DNA from: a virus
Reading direction: 5' to 3' (one strand)
Length of the DNA stretch: 21,302 nucleotides
Virus record (IMG/VR): IMGVR_UViG_3300032249_001365
Span: 1-21,302 of that record
In this document: positions 15,371 to 21,302 of the stretch, piece by piece
Layout of the letters: every line of letters starts with the position of its first letter
Position numbering within the stretch: the first letter of the stretch is position 1
Notes under the pieces: model-generated
Seen by the model: the letters and a program-made list of their open reading frames with translations, nothing else
What the model was told of the DNA's origin: nothing
The model's database searches: none
Made by a program: the position numbers and the translations under genes

Positions 15371-16291
15371 TTACTCCGCTGTAACAGCTTTTTCTACCGC
15401 TAAAACACAAAATTCACGCGAATCGTAAACATACTGAAAACCGGTAGTATGCACAAGATATAGCCGCCTGTCGTTATTTATTTGAACAGCCCACGGACGT
15501 TTATAAGGATCGTCTGCGGGCGGGAACCAGCGGGCGGCAGCTTGTTCAAATCGGAGATCGTATATCAGCACGATGAATCCGGTCTCGGTAATCCCGTCTT
15601 CGCCGATATCGACCTCAATAATGACGTCGTGAAAAAAGGCGGGAACTGTCCCAATCCCCTCTTTTTCAAAGTATACGAGTTTTTTTGGCGGGCCGGCTTC
15701 AGCGGACTTATTGACCGGCGCAGTGCGATGGGCGGCGCTGCTTTGCTTTTTAAGCCCAAAGGCCGCCATAGGGCTATATGCTCGGTCTACGGCTTCGGGC
15801 TGCTGATATGGCCCTAAAGCCGCCGTATCATCAGCTAACGCGGCTATAGTTCGCATTGTCTCGTCGTGCGCATCGTCGGCTTCTTGCGCCGGCTGTGGTT
15901 TAGGCGGCTGACGAGATCCCGCAGAATTAACTCTTTGTACACCTGAGTTGTTAAATTTTGAAAGCTCCTCAAATGCCACAGCTGTTCTCTCCCTAATGTC
16001 TTCAATACCGCTGCCGGGGATTTTTTCGTGGGCAGTAGCGAGCGCCTGATTAACAGCCGCTTTAGTAAATTGCGCCAAAGACAATTTGGCACTATTAGGA
16101 TTATCCGGCTCGATATTTATCTGTATAGACCCAGGATCGTGGGGGTCGAACGCCGTAGACCGCCCGTCAATTCGGGCTGGCGCCACGATTAAGCCAGGCA
16201 TGCCTTTTCCGCCGCGTGCGCCAATTACATCCGCAACAGACCGCCCGCTAGCCAGTGTTTCTGTTTTTGGGTCTTTATAGCCGCCGGACAT
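15371..16291 (-). CDS. Unknown protein upstream of portal, 306 aa
   Basis: Two parts can be seen. Residues 1-190 are rich in Gly, Ala, Pro, Gln and Asp and largely disordered (SGSRQPPKPQPAQEADDAHD region), with a helical piece around FTKAAVNQALATAHEKIPG. Residues about 200-306 are a beta-rich domain (KLVYFEKEGIGTVPAFFHDV, TETGFIVLIYDLRFEQAA, RRLYLVHTTGFQYVYDS). No family is recognised. GGAG sits about nine nt before ATG 16291. The gene starts 18 bp after an intrinsic terminator and leads into the portal, so it may be the first gene of the structural transcript. A head-completion, neck or scaffold role is conceivable from position alone. Confidence 0.6.
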   Translation of the reverse strand: MSGGYKDPKTETLASGRSVADVIGARGGKGMPGLIVAPARIDGRSTAFDPHDPGSIQINIEPDNPNSAKLSLAQFTKAAVNQALATAHEKIPGSGIEDIRERTAVAFEELSKFNNSGVQRVNSAGSRQPPKPQPAQEADDAHDETMRTIAALADDTAALGPYQQPEAVDRAYSPMAAFGLKKQSSAAHRTAPVNKSAEAGPPKKLVYFEKEGIGTVPAFFHDVIIEVDIGEDGITETGFIVLIYDLRFEQAAARWFPPADDPYKRPWAVQINNDRRLYLVHTTGFQYVYDSREFCVLAVEKAVTAE

Positions 16292-16309
16292 TGTAAAGCT
16301 CCAATAGCT

Positions 16310-16340
16310 AAAAAAAGGGGTTGGCTGTTAAGCCTACCCC
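16310..16340 (-). terminator. Intrinsic transcription terminator
   Basis: On the coding (minus) strand the sequence is GGGGT-A-GGCT, a four-base loop, AGCC-A-ACCCC, then seven T. The stem has nine pairs with one internal mismatch. The TAG stop of the 94-aa gene lies within the ascending arm. It should end, or attenuate, the transcript that starts upstream near 20.6 kb. Confidence 0.85.
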
Positions 16341-16618
16341 ATAAAAGCCTGTTCCGATAGGTTTGCGCAAACCCGAAACAAATCTTTTTTGTTAACACGG
16401 AAGAACAGCCGACCAAACGGAAAGCCTTTTCCACAGATAACGCGCAACTGCGACACAGTTGGCACGACCTCTGCGTAAACAAGCCCGTTTAAAAGATACG
16501 CAACTACCAGCCCGATGTTCTCATCATCTGAGAACGACGGCGCAGCACTTGGCTTGTCATCTTGTTTGAAAAGCCAAGGCAACACCGCGTTATTTTCGGG
16601 CTGGATTACGTATCTCAT
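16334..16618 (-). CDS. Unknown protein, 94 aa
   Basis: The start codon ATG 16618 overlaps the TGA of the 419-aa gene as ATGA. The protein has a polar, likely flexible N-terminal part (MRYVIQPENNAVLPWLFKQD) and a compact alpha/beta-looking part (NIGLVVAYLLNGLVYAEVVP, VSQLRVICGKGFPFGRLFFR). No family is recognised. It is the last gene before the terminator, whose stem includes its stop codon. Confidence 0.6.
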   Translation of the reverse strand: MRYVIQPENNAVLPWLFKQDDKPSAAPSFSDDENIGLVVAYLLNGLVYAEVVPTVSQLRVICGKGFPFGRLFFRVNKKDLFRVCANLSEQAFMG

Positions 16619-17874
16619 TCCGTCTCGGTTTCAGTGGTCAACTGTAGATCCTGCGCCTGCGGCGCCGCGAAGAAACTGCCAGCGGCGTAATTCGGAAGGT
16701 CTTGCAACTGTTCCGTGGGGAATAGCTGCGTCTTCGCGTACGCACCAACAAGCAGCGGCTTGTCTGGATTTCGGGCTGCCTCGAGCAGCTCGGTATCCGT
16801 AGCCTGTCGGCGAAGCGCGCTGTTCGGCGAGAACGTAGCGCGCATTGCTCGAACAATTACCGAGCTGGGAAGTTGCGCCAGGGCGGCTGAGAATCTCAGC
16901 ATCCTATCTGGAGAGCGCAAACCCTCAACTAAGTCGTCGTCGAGCGCCACTTCGGACAGCGGGAGATGTTCCCGCATTTTGAGAAGAAGCGATTGCACGA
17001 GAGGCTCGTCCGCAGACGCAGCCCAATCAGCAGGCAATTGCGCTTCTTTCAGTATTTTTCTTGCCGGATTTGCGGCCATGAAAACCTTACGCGCCGGATT
17101 GGGCTCTTCCGACCCAAGCAAGGTTTCATAATTTTCATACGCACGCTGCTGCTTGAACGCTGCTGCAATCTCGGCGTCACGCACGAGCTCCGCGTCAACG
17201 AACAGCTCACCGCACGATATGATTTCCGCAGACTCACGCCGTTTTTGCGCGTACATGAGTCGCAGTTCCGGCGGTTCAATTTTTTGCGCCAGCCTGGCTA
17301 GTTTTACCTCGTCAAGCTTCACGCGATCAGTCATGATGACCAATTGGGGAAGCATGACGTTCGCAGGCGGCTGCTCCGCAGTGTTTACCAGCTGCTGCAG
17401 CAAGTTATTTGCCGTAGTCAGCCAGACGGGATTTCCGCAATCAAGCACGTTGCCTGTTGCGCCTGGCGCCGGGACCAAGTTGAAGTCGTGGCAGGCGATA
17501 GGCCTGTACATGAGCTTCGCCCCGCTCGGCTTGCTTTCAACCACGGTTAGCGTCAACTGCCGCTTAGCCTCGACTGAAAGCACAACAAACTGCGGCCGGC
17601 TGCAATACTCCGGCTGCTCGCGATGCACGGGACGGAACATATCCGCCGAGTGCTTACTCCCTCTGCCGGCGAGCACGACCAGCGCTGACCGTCCAACCAA
17701 CCTGTCCGCAACATATTGAAACTGATCGAGCAGGTCGTCGCGCCGCTTGAGCTGCCCAGCGGTGCGTTCGTCGCCTGCCCACGCGCGCCACTCGCTCATC
17801 GGCTTTTTGTGGCGCATTGACTTTTTGTACCTTTTGGTACTTGCGGCGTGCTGTTGGTTGTTATGGGTTTTCAT
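16615..17874 (-). CDS. Unknown protein, 419 aa
   Basis: ATG 17874 is preceded by GGGAG eight nt upstream, directly after the TAA of the 83-aa gene; a longer reading from 17958 would overlap that gene and lacks this site. The first 35 residues are basic (KRYKKSMRHKKPMSEWRAWA). A mixed alpha/beta domain follows (RSALVVLAGRGSKHSADMFR, FVVLSVEAKRQLTLTVVESK, MLPQLVIMTDRVKLDEVKLA). The C-terminal half is helical and charged (DLVEGLRSPDRMLRFSAALA), ending in an acidic TTETETE. I recognise no family or catalytic motif. The basic start and helical repeats would suit a nucleic-acid or virion-interior protein, but this is only a guess. Confidence 0.65.
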   Translation of the reverse strand: MKTHNNQQHAASTKRYKKSMRHKKPMSEWRAWAGDERTAGQLKRRDDLLDQFQYVADRLVGRSALVVLAGRGSKHSADMFRPVHREQPEYCSRPQFVVLSVEAKRQLTLTVVESKPSGAKLMYRPIACHDFNLVPAPGATGNVLDCGNPVWLTTANNLLQQLVNTAEQPPANVMLPQLVIMTDRVKLDEVKLARLAQKIEPPELRLMYAQKRRESAEIISCGELFVDAELVRDAEIAAAFKQQRAYENYETLLGSEEPNPARKVFMAANPARKILKEAQLPADWAASADEPLVQSLLLKMREHLPLSEVALDDDLVEGLRSPDRMLRFSAALAQLPSSVIVRAMRATFSPNSALRRQATDTELLEAARNPDKPLLVGAYAKTQLFPTEQLQDLPNYAAGSFFAAPQAQDLQLTTETETE

Positions 17875-17882
17875 CAAAACTA

Positions 17883-17887
17883 CTCCC
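17883..17887 (-). promoter_or_regulatory. Shine-Dalgarno deciding the start of the 419-aa gene
   Basis: GGGAG lies immediately after the TAA stop of the 83-aa gene and eight nt before ATG 17874, favouring that start over the in-frame codon at 17958. Confidence 0.7.
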
Positions 17888-18139
17888 TTATGGTGTGTGA
17901 GACAGTACCAACTGACCAAGTTTGCGCCAATTTTTGACAACGTCTTTACGACTGCCATATTTTCTTGGCACTAACACTTTGCGGGAATGGGTCCTCCATT
18001 CCTGCTCTGAAACTGTAAGCCTTACTCTGTTGTAAAATGTTACCTCTACGCCGCCCCAGACACTTTTTTGATTTTGTACTGGTTCGTTTTTGTAGAGCAG
18101 CATTAAAAACTGCGAGTTGGTTACAGCGCTATCCACCAT
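17888..18139 (-). CDS. Small basic protein, 83 aa
   Basis: An AGGAGG Shine-Dalgarno lies 11 nt before ATG 18139, somewhat farther than usual. The first 30 residues are polar (MVDSAVTNSQFLMLLYKNEP), then a short beta segment (WGGVEVTFYNRVRLTVSEQE) and a basic stretch (RTHSRKVLVPRKYGSRKDVV) follow. The basic C-terminal half could contact nucleic acid. No family is recognised. It leads directly to the 419-aa gene, with its stop codon adjoining that gene's ribosome binding site. Confidence 0.6.
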   Translation of the reverse strand: MVDSAVTNSQFLMLLYKNEPVQNQKSVWGGVEVTFYNRVRLTVSEQEWRTHSRKVLVPRKYGSRKDVVKNWRKLGQLVLSHTP

Positions 18140-18231
18140 CTAACATACCACCTCCTCGTGACGCTAACTTTCGGGCAACGCGCGCACGTAAATAATGCGC
18201 GTATTTAATATGCCGTAATTTTGCCAAAAAT
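18140..18231 (-). promoter_or_regulatory. Intergenic leader with hairpin and ribosome binding site
   Basis: This 92-bp gap is one of the two longest between genes in the window. It holds a 6-bp inverted repeat (18181-18186 with 18196-18201, CGCGCA/TGCGCG, loop of nine) without a T-run, and AGGAGG at 18151-18156. AT-rich sequence at 18203-18230 could hold a promoter, but I find no -35/-10 pair with proper spacing. Confidence 0.4.
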
Positions 18232-18654
18232 TTAGCTGTCAGGATCAGGTAACACGCTGTCAAACACACCAAGTCCACCGTCATCTTTATCGTCAAAAAA
18301 TTCGTCTTGTTCTGTGTTATGCTCCCGCAGCGGTGTTTTTAATTCCGGCGGGTCAGCTAAATGGATCGGGTCTAGTCCGAGATACCCCGTATCGTCGACA
18401 GTAAAATTGTCGCTGGGGATATCAAAAAGCGGTTTTGCTCCCCACGGCGTCAGCAGATGCCGAAACGGCGGCTTTGACACGCGCAGTTGTGTGCCGGCAA
18501 ACGTAAACACAGATACGTCGCGGTCTATCAGGTCTTTAAGCCGCGTTACAAGCTCGTCAACTGAGTCAAACTGCTCGACGCGATAATCGCCGTCCGGGTG
18601 CAGAACTGCTGCGTAAAATTTGACGTCTTTAATATCTGCTGCTGCTTCGCTCAT
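18232..18654 (-). CDS. Unknown acidic protein, 140 aa
   Basis: ATG 18654 overlaps the TGA of the preceding gene as ATGA; a reading that starts four codons earlier exists but the overlap supports MSEAAADIKD as the start. Residues 10-75 look like a small alpha/beta fold (DVKFYAAVLHPDGDYRVEQF, VDELVTRLKDLIDRDVSVFT). The last 40 residues are acidic and disordered (NTEQDEFFDDKDDGGLG). No family is recognised. Its layout, a short domain followed by an acidic tail, resembles small phage regulatory or structural accessory proteins but proves nothing. Confidence 0.6.
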   Translation of the reverse strand: MSEAAADIKDVKFYAAVLHPDGDYRVEQFDSVDELVTRLKDLIDRDVSVFTFAGTQLRVSKPPFRHLLTPWGAKPLFDIPSDNFTVDDTGYLGLDPIHLADPPELKTPLREHNTEQDEFFDDKDDGGLGVFDSVLPDPDS

Positions 18655-19298
18655 GGCTTGTCCCAAAAATTTTGAAAGAGTTTGCCAGCCTGCTGTGTGA
18701 GTGGGTTAAGTTTAAAATCACCGCCGTTTAGATTGGTGTCGCCGGCATTCACTGTCGCGACTTTTGGTGGCGCGCTAAGCTGCGGCGCTAGGTACGTAAT
18801 AAGCTGATTAGCCATAACGCCAAAAATGTGCACGCGTATCGTGTCTACCGCGAGTCCGCCGACAAAAATATTCGTGGGGTCGGGGACGTCGAGCGTGTAG
18901 GCGACAGAACTCGCGAAAAAGTCTTGCCCGTGAAGGCCGATACCGCCCAAAAAATCTAAGCAAGCTTTAGCGCGGTCTGCAGTTATTGCGTAAAGCCGCC
19001 GATCCCAGTCTATAGTGTCGTTATTCAGTACCGATACGCCCAACCCCTGAAAAAACGGCGGGTGCGGGGCTTTGACTTCAAAACAAAACGGTTGCTGATC
19101 CGCTGGCGCTTCAAATCTACTGGCGAACTCGCGCACAGGGTCGAGGGGCATTTTGCCGTGCGTTACGAGTAGGGCGGGCGTAAAGCAAACAACCTCGCCG
19201 CGCCGCTCTTTTAGTGTCTCTGCGCACGATTGCCGTTTAATTGAGGCGGGGTCTTTAACGGTTTCCGCCTGATCGACTGTCTTGATAACTTCGCTCAT
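18651..19298 (-). CDS. Unknown protein, 215 aa
   Basis: Residues 1-35 are polar and charged. Residues about 36-185 look globular with beta strands and short helices (RGEVVCFTPALLVTHGKMPL, PFCFEVKAPHPPFFQGLGVS, NIFVGGLAVDTIRVHIFGVM). The rest is Asn/Gly-rich and ends in AGKLFQNFWDKP. No family is recognised. Its ATG lies two bases after the stop of the RuvC-like gene and its stop overlaps the next start, so it is part of the same tightly coupled string. A role in recombination or replication next to the nuclease is possible from position only. Confidence 0.6.
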   Translation of the reverse strand: MSEVIKTVDQAETVKDPASIKRQSCAETLKERRGEVVCFTPALLVTHGKMPLDPVREFASRFEAPADQQPFCFEVKAPHPPFFQGLGVSVLNNDTIDWDRRLYAITADRAKACLDFLGGIGLHGQDFFASSVAYTLDVPDPTNIFVGGLAVDTIRVHIFGVMANQLITYLAPQLSAPPKVATVNAGDTNLNGGDFKLNPLTQQAGKLFQNFWDKP

Positions 19299-19300
19299 TG

Positions 19301-19939
19301 CTATTTGCGCGGCGAGGTGGTGCTCGTTTTTACCTGCTGCAACAACATCATAAGCACAAACGCAGCGTCTACCACGTTGTCGATGCCGTCTGCTTTGTAC
19401 TTGGCGGGATCAAACGCTGTCTCAAAGTTTTTGTTAGCTGCGCGAATCATGTCCTCTTTGTTTGCGCGCCCGTTTCCTGTAGCAAACTTCTTAATTGTTG
19501 TCACGCCAAATCCCGTAGACGGGATATTGCTTTCTTGCGCCCACGTAGCCACTGTCACTTTCATACCGCCGAGCACTTCGGAGGCCGTGGCTACGCGCGA
19601 TAGAATAGCCGGAATACCAAACTTCTTGTTTACAAAAAACTCTTTTGGCGGCGTGTACTTGACGTCTTCGTAGGCTATGGCGTCCGGGTTGACAATATTT
19701 AAAAAACCGCGCAACCTAACAAACCTAGTCGCGCCAGAGTCCAGCCCGTTGCACGACAAGTCCCACTGAAATAACTGCAGCCGATCCCGTAAAAGGTTCT
19801 TGCCGGGAACAAAGTCGTATATGGCAACACCGCAGTTACTTCCTAGATCAAGGCCGAGACAGCGAATAGCGTCTTTTTCTAACGCCGGCAGCTTTGCCGC
19901 AAAAGCCGCCGGATCTTTATGCATTCGATATTTTGGCAT
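19301..19939 (-). CDS. RuvC-like Holliday-junction resolvase, 212 aa
   Basis: RuvC-family nucleases cut four-way or branched DNA during recombination and before packaging. The fold's acidic residues are visible: D31 in CLGLDLGSNCGVAIYDF, E91 in DAIAYEDVKY, and D187 with D191 in GIDNVVDAAFVLMMLL. The last pair is spaced D-x3-D, where E. coli RuvC has D-x2-D. A lysine-rich segment (TTIKKFATGNGRANKEDMIR) lies where RuvC has its DNA-contacting lysines. The length is slightly longer than bacterial RuvC because of a 25-residue N-terminal extension. ATG 19939 overlaps the preceding TAA by one base (TAATG). It may resolve replication intermediates of the phage; a different RNase-H-fold nuclease is the alternative. 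Confidence 0.75.
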   Translation of the reverse strand: MPKYRMHKDPAAFAAKLPALEKDAIRCLGLDLGSNCGVAIYDFVPGKNLLRDRLQLFQWDLSCNGLDSGATRFVRLRGFLNIVNPDAIAYEDVKYTPPKEFFVNKKFGIPAILSRVATASEVLGGMKVTVATWAQESNIPSTGFGVTTIKKFATGNGRANKEDMIRAANKNFETAFDPAKYKADGIDNVVDAAFVLMMLLQQVKTSTTSPRK

Positions 19940-20625
19940 TACGGCTTCCGTGAAAAATCGAGGTTAGTGGTTCGTGCTAGTTTCAAAACAGAAAAAAACT
20001 CACTCAGCCAACTTTTTTTAGTCGCGGGTTGCGGTATTTCTTTCTTATCTGCTTGTTCCGCAAGCAAAGCCGTAACTTTTTGCAGCTGGTCGTATGTCGC
20101 GCGAAGACGCGACTGCAGCACATCATTTGTAAGCTGCAACTGCGCGACAGTAGCATCAACCGGGGGCGCGGGTTGGCCGGCGCGACTAGCAAAAACGCTA
20201 ACTGCGGCCATAAAGTCGGCCATGGCGGGCGCTGCAGGAGAGTGCTCGGCCACCCGCGTAACTTCACGAACAGCGTGAAACCACGCGGCGCAGAATACTT
20301 CGCCAATAGAGGCAAATAAAAACTGCCGAACCGGGTACCGCACGTCGTAAAAATCGCGGCGCTGCAGAGCGTGCTCAAAACTGGATACAGGATCCGCAGC
20401 ATTCACAAAATCGCGCTGCGCCCTGGCAAGCGCCTCTACGACCGCAATAGTCTCGGCCTCTGTGATTGCATTTGTTTTCTTCCACTCGGCAACCTCTTCC
20501 GGCAAGGCAGCAGAGTCCATACGCTCAATGGCCAACTTCATAATAGTCGGCGTTGTGTATGCGTAATCGCGGTCTGGGTGATACGCCGGCCCCGACTCTC
20601 CCTTGGGTCTGTATCCAATAGCCAT
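19939..20625 (-). CDS. Unknown protein with C-terminal coiled coil, 228 aa
   Basis: The start is ATG 20625, set by AGGAGG four nt upstream; a longer reading from 20679 begins before that site. Residues 1-150 are helical (YTTPTIMKLAIERMDSAALP, ITEAETIAVVEALARAQRDF, FLFASIGEVFCAAWFHAVRE). Residues about 155-200 form a probable coiled coil (ATVAQLQLTNDVLQSRLRAT, YDQLQKVTALLAEQADKK). The tail is basic. No enzyme motif is seen. It precedes the RuvC-like gene with a TAATG junction, so it may be a partner in DNA processing or a structural adaptor. Confidence 0.62.
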   Translation of the reverse strand: MAIGYRPKGESGPAYHPDRDYAYTTPTIMKLAIERMDSAALPEEVAEWKKTNAITEAETIAVVEALARAQRDFVNAADPVSSFEHALQRRDFYDVRYPVRQFLFASIGEVFCAAWFHAVREVTRVAEHSPAAPAMADFMAAVSVFASRAGQPAPPVDATVAQLQLTNDVLQSRLRATYDQLQKVTALLAEQADKKEIPQPATKKSWLSEFFSVLKLARTTNLDFSRKP

Positions 20626-20629
20626 TTCG

Positions 20630-20635
20630 CCTCCT
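20630..20635 (-). promoter_or_regulatory. Strong Shine-Dalgarno fixing the 20625 start
   Basis: AGGAGG four nt before ATG 20625 decides the start of the coiled-coil protein and marks the head of the coupled gene string that follows the upstream hairpin. Confidence 0.85.
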
Positions 20636-20693
20636 AGCGTGAAACTACGATACGTTACTACAACGAGAAAAAAAGGCAATAGCGCTAATAGCT

Positions 20694-20728
20694 AAAAAAT
20701 AGCCGACGATTAATGGCCAGCTATTTTT
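20694..20728 (-). terminator. Probable intrinsic terminator (A/T-rich stem)
   Basis: On the minus strand AAAAATAGC (20728-20720) pairs perfectly with GCTATTTTT (20703-20695) across a 16-nt loop; the T-run continues one base past the stem. The TAA of the cysteine-rich gene lies in the loop. The T-tract is shared with the stem, so strength is uncertain, and the reversed stem would also work on the plus strand. A second T7 run follows at about 20668-20675. Confidence 0.55.
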
Positions 20729-21302
20729 GCGGACTGTATTGCCCGCCAACATACCACGCAGATTTCTTCGCTGCGTGTTAAATCAAAATAGGTGTCCGTA
20801 CAACATCTTGGACACGGCTGCTTTACAAGCTGCTTTGCAAATATGGCTGCAAAACAGCTGTCTTGTCCGACAACGCAACGGTCGCACGGGTGCTCAAAAT
20901 TTTGCGGGCACAAAGCGGCTCGAGTGCGAACAGCGATGATCTTTTGATTGTGCATTAGCATGCCAGTAGCACATTCAACTTGCTGGAACCGCGGAGACTC
21001 TATACTCCGCGCCGCTTCCACAAAAGCCCAAAAGCGCAAGTTTGTAAAATAGAGCGGATTTGTGTACGGCCGTGTTTTAGAAAAACCAACCATGCGAGCA
21101 ATAGCCGCGCAACTTGCTCGCGAGAAAAACTGTGTGAACACGCCCGGGCAATACGACCCGGCAAGCGCGCGGCAATAAAACAAATGCCCCGGCTTATCTT
21201 TACGTATAGCCGGATCAACACGTATAACCTGAACCGGCACCCATTCGTCGTCTAGCTGCCGCGACCAAGGAAGAATAGGCCGAGAATTAAGCAACAAGTC
21301 GA
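20710..21302 (-). CDS. Cysteine-rich, probably zinc-binding protein, 5' end beyond window
   Basis: The frame is open to the right edge, so the N-terminus is missing; a TTG at 21297 is an incidental start codon. About 196 residues are visible. The C-terminal third has two cysteine clusters: one in ALCPQNFEHPCDRCVVGQDS followed by C, and one in PCPRCCTDTYFD...EEICVVCW, a CxxC-x(~15)-CxxC zinc-ribbon pattern. Upstream cysteines occur in HLFYCRALAGSYCPG and QVECATGMLM. No enzyme family is recognised. A DNA- or RNA-binding or transcription-related role is plausible for a phage zinc-ribbon protein but not shown. The gene ends in a hairpin that may stop its transcript. Confidence 0.6.
   Translation of the reverse strand, partial: DLLLNSRPILPWSRQLDDEWVPVQVIRVDPAIRKDKPGHLFYCRALAGSYCPGVFTQFFSRASCAAIARMVGFSKTRPYTNPLYFTNLRFWAFVEAARSIESPRFQQVECATGMLMHNQKIIAVRTRAALCPQNFEHPCDRCVVGQDSCFAAIFAKQLVKQPCPRCCTDTYFDLTRSEEICVVCWRAIQSAKIAGH

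Noticed and set aside
18203-18230. T4-type late promoter (TATTAAATA) upstream of the 83-aa gene
   Set aside because: It has one base more than the TATAAATA consensus, no phage late sigma factor is seen, and the match is no better than chance in AT-rich sequence.

Overview
The window looks like part of a tailed double-stranded DNA phage (Caudoviricetes), probably environmental. The reasons are a portal protein, at least four proteins with phage fibre-type N-termini, a phage-type thymidylate kinase, a RuvC-like nuclease, and dense, often overlapping small genes. Every gene I can support lies on the minus strand, so transcription runs from high to low coordinates. Both ends cut through genes. 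I see no tRNA, integrase, transposon, CRISPR array, capsid or terminase gene, so neither tail type nor host can be read from this segment.

In transcription order: 21302-20710 is the 3' part of a cysteine-rich, probably zinc-binding protein that ends in a hairpin/T-tract. From 20625 to 16334 comes a tightly packed run: a coiled-coil protein, the RuvC-like nuclease, and five proteins of unknown function, closed by a textbook intrinsic terminator at 16310-16340. From 16291 to 13263 come a 306-aa unknown, a 57-aa protein and the portal, which carries a CxxC...CxxC insertion. From 13243 to 9526 lies a mixed block: a GT-B glycosyltransferase, a protein resembling a SpoT-type HD domain that has lost its metal-binding residues, a 105-aa protein, dTMP kinase and three small unknowns.

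From 9516 to the left edge is a fibre/adhesin block: a short fibre-like protein, a 403-aa fibre, a 248-aa accessory protein, a 181-aa short fibre, a 1301-aa mosaic adhesin and a leucine-rich-repeat fibre that leaves the window. Between the last two sit a small 2-oxoglutarate/Fe(II) oxygenase, a sulfotransferase and a 55-aa hydrophobic protein, joined by overlapping start and stop codons. The 1301-aa adhesin ends in a Thr-Pro tract of about 65 residues followed by a polyglycine-rich tip domain.

The most interesting possibility is that the oxygenase and sulfotransferase (and perhaps the glycosyltransferase near the portal) modify the neighbouring fibre, with the Thr-Pro tract as an attractive substrate. 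This is inference from gene position and motifs only. Three fibre regions also have repeat structure at DNA level (69-bp LRR units, a hexanucleotide Pro-Thr tract, and a 46-bp direct repeat 930 bp apart) that would allow in-frame length change.
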